DNA from: Aquila chrysaetos chrysaetos | Lineage: Eukaryota; Chordata; Aves; Accipitriformes; Accipitridae | Reading direction: 5' to 3' | Length of the DNA stretch: 64,000 nt | Assembly (NCBI RefSeq): GCF_900496995.4 | Contig: NC_044030.1 | Coordinates: 11,343,851 to 11,407,850 of the forward strand | Part shown: in pieces, positions 1-12,569 of the stretch | How the letters are laid out: every line of letters starts with the position of its first letter | Position numbering within the stretch: the stretch's first letter is position 1 | Made by a program: the position numbers and the translations under genes | The notes under the pieces: model-generated | Database searches by the model: none | What the model saw: only the letters and a program-made list of their open reading frames with translations | What the model was told of the DNA's origin: nothing

Positions 1-3000
1 CAGAACATTGTGTCGCTCATTCCTTTTGGAGTAAGTAGAATAAATGGATTTGCCACAATGACAAGTAATAAGCCCAGTACTTGTCAGCACTCTGTCTGCA
101 GGACAGAAGCTGTGCTATTTTATCTGAGCACACCGTCTTCAGTCCGTAGATCCACAGGCAGAGAAGAGCTGCGGGATCTCCTTGAATGCATTTGGATGGG
201 CTGCTCTGCTGCAATTAAACCACAGCACTTACAAACCAGCCACTTCTCCAAAGCAAATTTTCTTGATTTGCTTTGAGCTGAGAGCTGAATTTTATTGGCT
301 CCCTAGGAGAGCTATAATTGCAGCAGGTTATTGCTAAAGCTAGCTGGTGAAACAGAGTCAGGAAGCTTCTTGAGACACCGTTTGTGCTGTGCTGGCTAAA
401 GACAGAGGATCCTTGCAAGGTCTGTGGTGCTGCCAGTAATGGTTTTCTCGGTGAGCAATACACCGGGTCCATACAAATGCTTGTACTGATTTTGGCTGGG
501 GGGGATTACTGGGGAAGAATGGAAATCCTGAGCCAAACCTCTTGGACCAAATCCCTCCAAGCTTTGGGGAACTTCAAAGTTTGCTCCTGAATCCAGGTGC
601 TGCATTTCACTCTGTGTTTCCCTTTATCTGACCCTGTAGCCCCAGAAATGGCCTTGGCTGGCCAGAGTGCTCAGGGTTTGGGGTTTGCTCTGGGATCAGA
701 GAAGGTGCCTGTGAGCGAGACCCATGCGGCGCTGAGGGCTGACCTGGACCGGGGTGGCTTGCACAGCCGGTGCGATGAACGATAACCCTGGCTGCCTCTG
801 CCTGGATCGGGGCACCATGTCAGTGTTCCTGCTGCTGCTGCTGGGGTGAGCACTGCAGCACAGTGCCCTCCTCCCTCACCCCCCATAGCAGAGTGGGCAG
901 CCAGGGCTGCTCTCTGGGGCCAAAGCTGATTACTACGGCTGGACAACCCTCTTCTGCCCTCTTCCTGGAGAGGGGGGGCCCAGCTCAATGCAAGTTGATG
1001 GACAGCGAGGACAAAGAAGCATTTGCCCTGTCAGCTTCCTCTTCTGTTGCTTTAAATACTGCAGGAGCCCCCAGCTCTTGTCCAACCTGCTTGGCAGCAA
1101 AAGAGCAGCTGCAGGAGGAAAGTCCCCACAGCTCCCAAGAAATCAGAGATTTCCCCAGAAAATGGCACTCCTGCCACCTAATCCCTCCTTTTGTCTGTTG
1201 CTCACTGTGCGCCAGCAAACCTCTGCCTGATCCTGTGGCATCAGATGAACATGGTGCAGCACAGGAGCTCAGCACCACACAGTGCTCCCAGGGGTTCGGG
1301 TTGTCCACTTGGTGCCCTCCACCTGCTGCGAGGTAAGCAGACCCCAAACCTCCCCCCAGCTACAGGGTGCTTGGAGGAGAGCCTCCTTCTTCACAGTGGT
1401 GTAACACAGCGCAGCAACATCCAGGGACGGAGAGATGAGGATGTAGCAGTTTTATCCGTTCCCTCTGGAGGACCGATCTTAGGTAATTTCACCTCTCCAG
1501 CATGCCATAGCACCATGTGCCCTGAGTTGTCCCTCTTAAGAAGTGCCAGAGGGTATTTTTTGAAAATGTGCATGCATGCTTTCCCCTAATCCCCCTTCCC
1601 CCAAATTTTAAACCCTTTTTACATCCTTAGAACCTTAAGCATGAGCACAATTTGCAGCCAAACCACCCAGAGGGACTTGGTTGACGTGAGATATTTCCAC
1701 TCTGGGCATTGCTTTAATTGCTCTGCTGAATGCCCATCATTGTGCTTTGAAGCAGGGCTGGAAAAACATCCATTAGTGACATTCTCAGCCTAACTGATGG
1801 TTATTTGACTGTTTTGTAGCATTAGTTGTCTTTATTACAGCTGGTTATTAACCCTGGGGAGCTGGGACTCTGCTTGGCTTTGATCCTAAGCAGCAAGAAT
1901 GGTGTCCAGCTAATGCCCTGAGACTGATGGGTTGGGGGTCTCTGCTTCTGCAGGCTGTTGCCCACAGCAGGGCTCTACTGGGTGCCTCCCCACTGCAGTT
2001 CAGCTCTCTGCTCCTGGGGCACAAGCCAGCAGATCATTCTGAGTCAGCAACCTTCATGTTCACTGGGAAATGAACACCCCCTGTGAGGGTAGAAAGGATG
2101 CTAAAAGCTGATGTAGCTGCTCAGCTAAAGATGGCTGGCAAACGCACACTAGCTAAACAAAATACTGGTCTGGGAAGAACTGAATAGTACATAGTTAGGG
2201 ACACAGACATCTTCCCACATCCATCTCCGTTTCTATATTTGAGCACACAAATCCATAAGCCCTGCCAGTGCAGATACAGTCCTTGCAGTCACCATGGCTG
2301 CTGCCTTACTTCCTACAAGCCTTGGTGAAATATTATGCCCTGTGATGCGATACCACCTCAAAACCATCCTGTACCTGGATAAAAAGACTCCACCCCCAGC
2401 AGCGACCTGCTTGTTGCTGTAGGGATGAGCACATGGGTTCACCCCATGCCTTGCTGCTGTGCAGGGAAAACACAAATGAAACGCATTATGAAGAAAGATT
2501 GTATGACAGTATGCGATGGGGGAAGGCTTATAAAAGTTCGCTTGGGAAAATCCACGCTGCTCATTCGCAGACGTTCAGGACATGCGCGAGTGATGGCGTT
2601 GCCCACCTTCCCTCGAGGGGTAAAGGAGCCTCCCAGGCACTAGGCGAGGGCATGCAGGACGGCTGCCCAGCCTCTACCTGCTTTCCACACCACTAGCCCA
2701 AGGGTTTTGCTGGTCTACAGCAATGGCTGTTCGGAAACTTGCTGTATTTGCAGGCTTAGTTTGCTTTTACCAAGCAGTAGCATAATCCTAGGGTAGTGCC
2801 CCAGATCTAAAAAAGGTGCCCTGGTACAAAATCTTCCGTGCTAGCTGGGCTTTGCAAAATCCCAGGCGACTAGCTCTGCTCATACCCCACTTTTATACCA
2901 GCTCAACTTTATTGTCAGTGCAATGGCACGCCTCCTTTGTCGCCCAGTGAGATCAGAAGGAGGGCTTGTGTAAATCTGCAGGAACAGAGTGCAGCACACA

Positions 3001-4369
3001 CCCATCTACCAGGCAGTTAGTGTATTCCCAACAGCCTTCTTGAGCCTGGCAATCCGCAAAACTAGAGTATTTTCCGTTCAAGTAATTCGGTATCAGCAGA
3101 GTTAAGAGATAGTCAAGGTATGTGATTTTATCAGATGACTCAAAGGTGGGAGCGTTTATTTCCTTTCAAGCACCTTTACATCATCCTGACTCAGCAAAAC
3201 AAGACTAGTTCAACTTTTTTTTTTTCTTTGTTTAGCAAAATTCTTGGGGATTTGTTTGTTTTAAGGAGGACCCCATGCTCCAAATCCTGATGCTCATGCT
3301 CCGGAAAGCTCCTGTTGCAGGTGAGGCATTCTGTCCAGGCATCAACACCAAAAAACGAGTCCCAGTTTGACAACAGGACTTGGCACAGGGTTTTTGGGTG
3401 TGGAGCCTCCTTGTGCCAGCAGTGCATGCTCTGTGCGTAGGTGTGCCTCCATGCATCTGTCTGTGCCTGTGGGTTATCCAGTGTGTGGCAGTGTGTGCCA
3501 CAAATGCCACTGTACAAGCACTGCAGGAAATCCCCAGAACTGGGACATTGGACTGAAAAAGGTTTTCTTCAGTGGTCACAGCTGGCCGTCATTTACCAGC
3601 AGAAAGAATTTCTCATCCGTGGCGAGACATTTCTTTTTCCTTTACTTTAAAGGCTCCTCGATAACAATCTGTTCATTATTTGCTTCCTCCCCTGCCGAGT
3701 CAATAATAAATTATTCAGACCTTTTTTACATTGTGCCCCACCCAACATGTAGGTCAGGATCAGCGAAACAAGACATGACGAGATACCAGAGGAGCTTGCA
3801 TCAACCACAGGTCACTACAGACCTGCAGGGAAATAAGGTTGATCTTTCTTCCCCTCATTATGGTTTTGGTTGCTTTAACACCACTGAAATCTCTTGTGAC
3901 TGACAGCCTGAGAAGTCAGCTCAGATATTAAAGAAGCCGTTTTCTGAGGGCTTTACAGTAAAACATTTGCAGTGCTGACACATGCATCCATAGTGCATAG
4001 TGCTCTGATCTGGGGACGAGGCACACCCCACCAGGGCTCTTGGACTGGGAGGCAACCTGCCCCATCTGCTGGGAGATGGCTGCACCTGGGGTTTGGCAGG
4101 CAAAACTCCTGGTTTCTTGGATGAACTTTTTTTCTAGAGTTCCTGCAACTGCAAGAGGGACATCCCGAAGCCTCCAGGGTTTTGGCACCAGACGTTCTGG
4201 GTCGCACGCTCTCATTCGCACCACAGCAAGATGTACTCCCGATAACCCGTCAGAGCTGGGATGCGGGGCTGTGAGGTCTCCAGGTGTGGGGATGTCTCTT
4301 TCTGCCGAATTACAGGCTCAGGAGGGCTGGGGCTCTTCAGCTGGGGATCTTTCCACATCCTCATTTGAC

Positions 4370-4433
4370 TGTGCATATGCATGCGTGTCTGTGTGTGCGC
4401 CCATATGTATATGTATGTATGGGTGCGTATATG
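4370..4433. repeat. TG/TA-rich simple repeat
   Basis: An imperfect alternating purine-pyrimidine tract built of TGTG, TATG and GTATA units. It is a degenerate microsatellite with no associated gene. Confidence 0.6.
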
Positions 4434-5057
4434 TAATCATGAGACAAATTTACATGTGAGAAAATGTAAAAATAATCACGATGCTGGCTGGAGAGAGGCT
4501 AGGAAGGTCTTTTTAGACTCCAGCATCTCCTCTAGTGCTGCATCAGTGTAAGGGGGCTTCCGCACCTGGAAATCCAATTTGATTGCAAAAGGGAAGGAAA
4601 ACGGCATTTAGGAACTGCATCCAGTACAAGTCAAATGAAAAGCTGGGATCCTTAGCAACAACAAGTGCAGAGCTGGAGTTAGGAAAGCCTGCTCTTTGAC
4701 CAAGTCTGCTGAACGCATGAACAAAATCTCTGGCAAGCAGGATATGAGCAATGAGAAAGACTCCTTAAATGCAGAGTCACATGGTGATGGGGAGTTGTGA
4801 GTGGAAAAGAGCTAAAAGGCAGAAGACTGCAAACTCTGACTGAGAAGGCAGAGGTGGTCAGTCAATATTTTTGTCCATTCTTGGCTCTTTGATGTGGTCT
4901 TCGGCAAGAAACAGGTATTTTCCATGCTGTTGCGCACTAGGGGTATTAAATAGGGGAATACTAAAGGCGAACAGAGAACGGGCACGAGATTACCTTCGCT
5001 AGAAAACTGTTTGTGGCTTCTCCATCTCCAGGAGTTCCTAGAAAGATGCTGAAAAAT

Positions 5058-5072
5058 GGGGGGGGGGGGGGG
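5058..5072. repeat. poly-G run (15 G)
   Basis: An uninterrupted run of 15 G residues. It could form quadruplex structure and is also a likely place for length error in sequencing. Confidence 0.9.
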
Positions 5073-8000
5073 TTCAAAGGGAGCCGTAAGAGTGACTTGA
5101 CATCTGCAGCAATCCTTTAGCTGAGGTAGGAGCACCGAAACGGCCATGCTGAGCCAGCCTTACCAGAGGTCCAGCTACCTCGAGGTCTTATTGCCAGCAG
5201 TGGCCAAGAATGGTTGCAGACAGGGATGTGCAATGGTGCCTCAGCAGGTCAGGATGGGACCATGCTGGTGCTGGGACCTGGGGTGGGGGGCAGGACCAGT
5301 CTTGCAGTTATGGGTGTTTCTGTGGGTTTCTGTAGATCCTTGGGGCTGCTGTTGCAACCGAGTGGCAGCTGTGGAAATAATCTCTTCATTACTCAGATGG
5401 ATTAGCTATTGCTAGTTCAGACGTCATCCAGGAAAAGGCTAGATTCATGGTGCAGCCTAGCCAGCTGCGGGGTGGATCACACAAAGGGACCTCTCCCTGT
5501 TGCTGAGGTGCAGAGGCAGATAAAAAAAATCAGCCTAAGTAAACCCCTCCAAGTGCAGCATGAGAGGACTTTACCCGCAGCAGCCATGACTAATGGCTGC
5601 AGCCTGGCCAGCTCTCCCAGCACCACAAGGCTGCAGCACCAAAGGTTTCAGGTGGAAGCTAATTTATAACCCTAAGCCTTCAAGATCCAGCAGATGTGGG
5701 GTCTGATACAGGGTGGTCTGCCTGGGTCTGCAGGCAGCAAATCCCCTGGTGACCACCCAGCTGAAATTCACTTCATGGTGGAGACTTGAAAGCCCTGTAG
5801 CAGAGAGATAAAAAAATAAGCAAAAAGGACAAAAAAAGGCAAGAAAACAAGAGAAATTAGCAAAGACTGAGAAGGACTCCATCTGACTGGCAGAGAAGCT
5901 GAGCCCCTGTGACTTTGGCTGCAAAAGCAGAGGCGCTAAGCCTTGTGCTGCCAGAGGTGGCTGCACACTGCTCTCCTCCCGTCAGCGCTCCCACTGCCTG
6001 GGACGGGGCAGGTTAAGTCAGCCGAAGGGTGCAGCTTCACCTGTAGCTTCACGTTAGGAAAGAAATAGCTGCCCTGCCCCGTGGAGAGAAGCTCTCTCTC
6101 CTGCAGGAGCTTTTCTGCATGAGGTTTGGGGGGTGAGTACCCCCCCGCTTGGGAGCAGCATCTCAGCAGCTGATGACACCTGAGTTCCACTGCTTGCTTC
6201 TTTTTAAACCCTGCTTGCCGTTTTTGCATCTGCCAAAGGCAGATGATGCCAGCAAAGGGCCGCGCTTTTCATTGCCTTCAGACCAGCTGCTGGGTCCCAG
6301 TGGCCATATGCATCAGGGGGGTCTTCAGGAGAGCGGTGCCAGGATTTATCCTTGCAGATGATCCCGTCCACTTTCGGCAGGGGAGCAGTGGTCTGGCAGG
6401 GAGGGGTGGTGAAGCCTGAGCTCCCTGTAGCGCTGGGCCTATTGGTGAGTCTGAGTGGAGGTTCCCAGCACCTTTGCTTTTAGTAGAAATTAAATACCCT
6501 TCTTGGCATTTTATTTTTAAGGTGCGGTGGCCCTTGCTGAGATGCCTGAGGGGAGGCAGGGCCAGCCCACCCGTGTGAGGAGGAGAAAAAGCACCACACA
6601 TTATGAAAATCAGCAAGCAAAATAATCTCTTTTCATGATATAGCCACAAAAACAGAGCATTGTACAGGTGAGCAAACTAGGCATTGGGCAAACAGGGCAT
6701 GCAACTGAAAGAAAAGGTGAAACTCAACATTTGGGATGCTTTTCAACATCCTCCCCTTTTTCTCAGTAGAAACTCCCCAAGTTAAAGCCAAGGTGGTGAA
6801 CATTTTTCATCTCCCTCCTGTCATCCATATTCATGGGCCGTTTGTGCTGGTTTGCTACTAAAAAATTTAAAAAAGGCAAGTCCCTTCCTCTTCTCTTGTA
6901 CAAACCTCACTTTGTGCTAACTCTGAAGATACATGATGGTGCAAGAAAGGGTCACCAGCACCCACAGTTATACCATCACTATGTTTTCATTTAGTTATCT
7001 GAATATGTCTGCCCAATGTAGCAACATGTCTTTATCCTTCAATGAGAAATTCCTTGTAAGCCTGGGTCACCTTACCCTACTTGTACAGGCACAAGATAAC
7101 AAGGCAGTGTGTTTGTATGAGTAAAACCAAGTTCTGCAAATAGCTATAATTTTACAGCTGAATGGGTTTTGGACATGTGCTTCTGCTGTGCATGCTCTCG
7201 AGCAAAACCTTTTTCTGGCAGAGTGATTCACAAAATTGGAAGTCCCAGGGACGAATTTTCAGGAAAGCAGCCAGCTGAGGGCACATCCCACTGGTGCCAT
7301 GTAGCCACTTGGGTTAAATCCCTGTTGCTGCATTTAAACAAGATTGTGCAGTTGATCCGGCTGGTAGGGAGTGATTGCTGGCTGGCATCTCAGAAAACAC
7401 TGGCCAGCTTGTGCCCATCACTGGTTATGAATGTGTCTCTTAAATATTTGGAGTCTTCTGCTGAGATGTGCTGGGCACTGAGGGGGTTAGAACTTGTGGC
7501 TGTCAATTAAAGTTGTCAGCTCTGTGTATGCTGCATGGCCTGAGCTGGTTTTGGGAACCACCAGTGAAACAATCTGGGGGCTTGCTGGCTCCCACCTCTT
7601 CCTGGGGCTGCCCTGTGGTCCCCGTGGGGGGCTGCCTTTCGGGGTGCAGTGCCGGTCCTGGGGCTCGGCCAGTCCCGCTGGGGGCCTTTGCAGCAGGAGA
7701 GGAGCGATGACGCTGGGAGGCAGAAACTCCCCGCAGGTGTGCTGCGGGGAGGAAAAACAGGGGGTGCATCCTGGGGGGCTTTGGGGGATGAGTCCTGCCT
7801 TCCCAGGAGCCGCTCACCACTCTGACAGGAGGTGAGCAGACAGGCAGGCTGGGCATGATGCTCTGCATGCTTTAAAAGAAACAAAGCTCCTGCTTCTCCG
7901 GTGGGTGGCCTTGATTGCGCAGCATCTCTCCAAATGCAGGAGGTGTTTTAGGTAGAATTCAGCAGTGACCAGCGGTCACAATCAGCCCGAACAGCTGGCT

Positions 8001-8998
8001 TAGACCAGAGCCCCAGGCAGTGCAGGAGATGAATTTGCCTTGCATTTTAAAACCATTTCCTTTGAAATGAGTCACTAAGTTATTTTTTTTAACGTATCAC
8101 CTCCACTGCTTTGTTACTAACAACAGGTCCAGCAGCTCAGTTAACAGCTTCAGGAAGAGATTTATCAGGCAAAATGCAGAGCTATTTTACAGCCCACAGC
8201 TCTTCTGTTGCTTTGACATGTCACTTGGGCTTGTAGGGAGCACTGACAAACTTTTCACTTGTGGCAGGAACTGCACCAAAGCCCCTTGAAACAAGCAGGT
8301 GCTGGTTTCATCAAGATGCATCCCAGCCCTCACATGCAGACTGAGCTTTGAAGATGGATATCCCTGGCTCTGGCGGTGAGCAGTCTAAGGGGAAAACATC
8401 CTCTGAAGATCTTGGGTGGATGATGGGCATCTAGGGTCCCACAACTTTTCCATGCCAGTGCTGCCCTTTATCAGGAAAAGACAAAACCAGAGTCTGATGG
8501 GTCTCTGCCACCACTATCAGTTTTTGCCTGGTAATTGCTGCTTTAGGGTGAAGGGCCTTAAAAATGTGTGTATACTGGGTTCAGCCTGATGCTTGGCCAA
8601 CCCCATCTGTATTGGTTTTGTGTGGCAAGGTTTTGGTAGTGGGGGGGTTTACAGGGGTGGCTTCTGTAAGAAGTTGCTGGAAGCTTCCCCTGTGTTCACG
8701 AGAGAGCCAATACCAGCCGGCTCTAAGATAGACCCGCCGCCAGCCAAGGCCGAGCCAATCAGTGATAGTGGTAACGCCTGTGTGATAACATTTTTAAGAA
8801 GGAAAAAGTTGGGACAGGCAGATTCGGCAGCCGGAGAGAGGAGTGAGAACATGTAAGAGAAACAACCCTGCGGACACCAAGGTCAGTGCAGAAGGAGGGG
8901 GAGGAGATGCTCCAGGCGCCGGAGCAGAGATTCCCCTGAAGCCCGTGGGGAAGACCATGGTGAGGCAGGCTGTCCCCCTGCAGCCCACGGAGGTCCAC

Positions 8999-9345
8999 GG
9001 TGGAGCAGATATCCACCTGCAGCCCGTGGAGGACCCCACGCCAGAGCAGGTGGGTTCCCGAAGGAGGCTGTGACCCCGTGGGAACCCTGCGCTGGAGCAG
9101 GTTCCTGGCAGGACCTGCGGATCTGTGGAGAGAGGAGCCCACGCTGGAGCAGGTTTTCTGGCAGGACTTGTGACCCCGTGGGGGACCCACGCTGGAGCAG
9201 TGTGCTCCTGAAGGACTGCACACCGTGGAAAGGACCCATGCTGGAGCAGTTCGTGAAGAACTGCAGCCCATGGGAAGGGCCCACGTTGGAGAAGTTTGTG
9301 GAGGACTGTCTCCCGTGGGTGGGACCCCACGTTGGAGCAGGGAAG
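8999..9345 (+). repeat. degenerate tandem repeat inside LTR copy 1 (period about 48 bp)
   Basis: The core GCTGGAGCAG or a close variant recurs at about 8999, 9040, 9091, 9143, 9191, 9240, 9285 and 9331, giving eight units spaced 41 to 52 bases apart, usually beside a CCCGTGG or CCCATGG block. The array is GC-rich and short of stop codons, which produces long but meaningless open frames on both strands. The inverted copy 2 carries the same array. Confidence 0.8.
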
Positions 9346-9558
9346 AGTGTGATGAGTCCTCCCCCTGAGGAGGATGAAGCGGCAGAAAACAACGTGTGAT
9401 GAACTGACCGTAAACCCCATCCCCGTCCCCCTGTGCCGCTGGGGGGGAGTTGGTAGAGAAGCCGGGAGTGAAGTTGTGCCCGGGAAGAAGGGAGGGGTGG
9501 AGGGAAGGTGTTCTGAGATTCGGTTTTCTTTCTCATTACCCTGCTCTGGTTGATTTGT

Positions 9559-9564
9559 AATAAA
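9559..9564 (+). terminator. LTR polyadenylation signal AATAAA
   Basis: The canonical hexamer lies in the 3' quarter of LTR copy 1 and is mirrored at 10226-10231 on the minus strand in copy 2. Its conservation in both copies suggests it is the original LTR polyadenylation signal. Confidence 0.6.
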
Positions 9565-9752
9565 GTGAGTTAATTTTCCCCAAGTTGAGTCTGTTTTGCC
9601 TGTGATGGTTAGTGATGAGTGATCTCTCTCCTGTCCTTATCTCGACCCACAAGCTCTTTGTTATATTTTCTCTCCCCTGTCCAGCTGAGGAGGGGGAGTG
9701 ATAGAACGGCTTTGGTGGGCACCTGGCAACCAGCCAGGGTCAACCCATCACA

Positions 9753-10040
9753 CCATCTCATGGAGAGGGCACTGGAGGGAGGTTGCCCTGTTCCGGCTGG
9801 AGGGGTCTTAAACCGCATCACGGTCTGGCACACTCATGGCCAGGGTGCTGACGATAGCCAGGGTGAGAGGGGCCTGAGGATGCAGTGCTTTGGGTGAAAA
9901 GCAGGTTCACCTAAGGAGGTTCGAGATGGGAAGTGAAAATCCTCATCAGCTGGGGACAGCACATTTGGCTGGGGCCAGTGCTCATTCTTTAATGAATTGG
10001 AGGATGTTAAGGGAAAAGTGGGAAAGCAGTGCTGCACCTG
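9753..10040. other. 288-bp spacer between the two inverted LTRs
   Basis: Unique-looking sequence between the LTR copies, starting with the second copy of the CCATC target-site duplication. It shows no retroviral internal sequence, so the pair is not a normal 5' and 3' LTR of one provirus. Confidence 0.7.
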
Positions 10041-11185
10041 TGTGGTGGGTTGTCCCTGGCTGGACATCAGGTGCCAGGTAAGCCACCCTATCAGTCCCCT
10101 CCTCAGCTGGACAAGGGACAGAAAATACAACAAAAAGCTTGTGGGTCAAGATAAGGACAGGGAGAAATCACTCGCCGATTACCATCACAGGCAAAACAGA
10201 CTCGACTTGGGGAAAATTAATTTAATTTATTACCAATCAGATCAGCATAGGGTAATGAGAAATAAAACCAAATCTCAAAACACCTTCCCCCCACCCCTCC
10301 CTTCTTCCTGGGTGCAGCTTCACTCCAGGATTCTCTACCTAACCCCCACAGCGGTGAAGGGGGATGGGGAATGGGGTTTACAGTCAGTTCATCACACGTT
10401 TTCTCTGCCGCTTCATCCTCTTCAGGGGCAGGACTCATCACACTCTTCCCCTGCTCCAGCGTGGGGTCCCTCCCATGGGAGACAGTTCTCCACAAACTTC
10501 TCCAACATGGGTCCTTCCCACGGGCTGCAGTTCTTCACAAACTGTTCCAGTGTGGGTCCTTTCCATGGGCTGCAGTCCTTCAGGCACAGACTGCTCCAGC
10601 ATGGGTCCCCCATGGGGTCACAAGTCCTGCCAGAAAACCTGCTCCAGCGTGGGCTCCTCTCTCCACAGATCCGCAGCTCCTGCCAGGAGCCTGCTCCAGC
10701 GCGGGCTTCCCACGGGGTCACAGCCTCCTTCGGGCACCCACCTGCTTCAGCGTGGGGTCCTCCATGGGCTGCAGGTGGATATCTGCTCCATCATGGACCT
10801 CCGTGGACTGCAGGGGGACAGCCTGCCTCACCATGGTCTTCCCCACGGGCTTCAGGGGAATCTCTGCTCTGGCGCCTGGAGCATCTCCTCCCCCTCCTTC
10901 TTCAATGACCTGGGGGTCTGCAGGGCTGTTTCTCTTACATGTTCTCACTCCTCTCTCCGGCTGCCGTTTCTGTGTGTCCTGCAACATTTTTTTCCTTCTT
11001 AAATCTGTTATCACAGAGGTGCTACCACGATTGCTGATGGGCTTGGCCTTGGCTGGTGGTGGGTCCGACTTGGAGCCGGCTGGCCTTGGCTGTGCTGGAC
11101 ACAGGGGAAGCTTTTGGCATCTCCTCCCAGAAGCCACCCCTGTAACCCCGCTGTTACCAAAACCTTGCCATGCAAACCCAGTACA
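10041..11185 (-). mobile_element. solo LTR, copy 2, inverted relative to copy 1
   Basis: Same LTR family as copy 1, on the opposite strand, again 1,145 bp by my end points. In plus-strand view it begins TGTGGTGGG and ends CCCAGTACA; read on its own strand it starts TGTACTGGG. It carries the same tandem array, and its AATAAA is at 10226-10231 on the minus strand. The bases beside it (ACCTG on the left, GCTGG on the right) do not match, so no target-site duplication is visible. The long open frames across it in either direction are by-products of the GC-rich array and are not genes. Confidence 0.8.
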
Positions 11186-12569
11186 GCTGGCCAAAAGAGC
11201 GAAGGGTGTATGAAGCTTTCCTTCCACACTGGCTAAGGAGGAGTTTGCTGAGTGTTGCGGTGGTGTTGATCTTCCAAAAAGGCCATTCTGGAAATGTCTT
11301 ACCCCTCCCACTTGAGTACTTTGGTGGTACCACACACCTGAAGTGCTTTCACGTGTCTGAAAAATCCCAGAGCCATCCACTGAGCCTGGCATTCACGTCC
11401 TGTCCTGCTTCATTAAAAGCATGTTGCAGACTATTTCTGGAGTGTGCGATGACAGTACCTTCTCTGCCAGAAATGCAGCAGCATGATGGCTATGGTCCTG
11501 CCCTGCTTGTGTTGGTAAGTTTGTGAGCACCAGTCCAGGAAGACTAATGAAGCTCATGCTTGCAAGTTGCTTGGGGGAAAAAAGTACCAGCAGCATATTC
11601 ATGCATTGGGGGAGCGTTGGTAAATTAGTGCCTCTTCCCAAACACACATTTTTGGTAAAGGCTAAGGTCTGTGTTTTGCAGCACCCTGTCCTTGCAGTAC
11701 TGCCAGTGTAAGGCATAAGGTCAGGCACTTTCATTCTTATAAGCGAAGCCAAGCACTGAACTTCCCACTAGATTACCTTGTTTGCAGTGGGCTGTTTTAA
11801 TCAAGCAGGGGGCAAATGAACAGAAATGGGGGGGAAGAGGCAGCTGAAACGTGCCTGGAGTTTACGACCTGCACCTTCACACAAGCAGAGTTTGCAAGCC
11901 TTCTATAGAAAAATGTATGTTCAAAGGATATGAACAGGCGGGTGGCATTCCTTTTTTGAGGCTGTTTCATTGTGGAATGCTGTGGGCAGACCCAAAAATT
12001 AAATTTGTGCTTTCTGTACTATTTAGGGGTTCATGTGCCTGCCAAGAAAAGACTAGTTTGTTGGTACTCATTGAAAGTGTATTTTCCACAGAGAAACGCA
12101 ACTTTTAAGAAAAGAGTGGAAGGTCTTTCTGTTTTCTGTCTTTTTCTCTTCAATACATGCATGGTTTCAATACCACAGCCCAAGCAGATCCACTGCCAGT
12201 CCCAGTCAATATAGTGGTAGCCTCCTGTGAGACTCAAAGTGAAGAAAAAGGCAGCAACTGTTGGCACTGGAAAGGCCAAACTGGTTAATGCTGCATTTGC
12301 ATCAGTCTTCATTTTGAGGTGCAGGCTGCATTTTTGAGCTAGGTGTTAAACAGCAAGAGCAAGCAACAAGATTGCAGCCAAGAGGAGGAGATGAAGAACC
12401 CAAAGCTGTTAGACATTTACAGGTTGTCATGGCCTGACAAAATTAATCTTCAAACAGTGCAAGTGTTGGCTCAGTCAATCCCTGAACTATTCGTAATTAC
12501 CACTGAAAATTTGCGAAGGGCAGGTAACGTACCAGAAGAATAAAAAAGTGCATCATGGCTCCTGCACAA
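11186..12569. other. intergenic sequence, nothing recognised
   Basis: AT-richer sequence after the LTR pair. Short frames only; no domain, RNA gene or clear repeat that I can support. Confidence 0.5.

Larger units (their letters stand above)
1..8607. other. intergenic sequence, no gene recognised
   Basis: Moderately GC-rich sequence (notably 600-1400 and 7500-7800) with many short open frames on both strands, none of which resembles a known protein family, shows a domain or has a convincing splice structure. It holds a dinucleotide-rich tract near 4370-4433 and a poly-G run at 5058-5072. I see no CpG-island promoter or RNA gene that I could defend. Confidence 0.6.
8603..9757 (+). mobile_element. 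solo LTR, copy 1, with 5-bp target-site duplication
   Basis: The LTR itself is 8608-9752 (1,145 bp), beginning TGTATTGG and ending CCCATCACA, so it has TG...CA ends. It is flanked on both sides by CCATC (8603-8607 and 9753-9757), a 5-bp target-site duplication, which marks a clean retroviral-type insertion. An AATAAA lies at 9559-9564 in the 3' part. The middle holds a degenerate tandem repeat. The same family occurs again in opposite orientation at 10041-11185. I recognise the type as a long avian endogenous-retrovirus LTR; a 5-bp duplication fits ERVL-like or some ERV1-like elements, but I cannot name the family. No internal gag, pol or env sequence is present. Confidence 0.85.

Noticed and set aside
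863..1589. Plus-strand frames of 157 and 132 codons and the minus-strand frame of 120 codons
   Set aside because: They overlap each other on both strands in GC-rich sequence, have no recognisable domain, and no splice or promoter context.
8794..9536. Minus-strand frames of 208 and 217 codons
   Set aside because: These are antisense to LTR copy 1 and made of the same repeated units (rich in Ser, Pro, Gly, Trp); they are composition artefacts.
9997..10908. A 303-codon plus-strand open frame and overlapping 280- and 212-codon frames
   Set aside because: They lie across LTR copy 2 antisense to the element, reflect its stop-poor GC-rich tandem array, and are mirrored by antisense frames in copy 1. 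No domain or splice evidence supports a protein.
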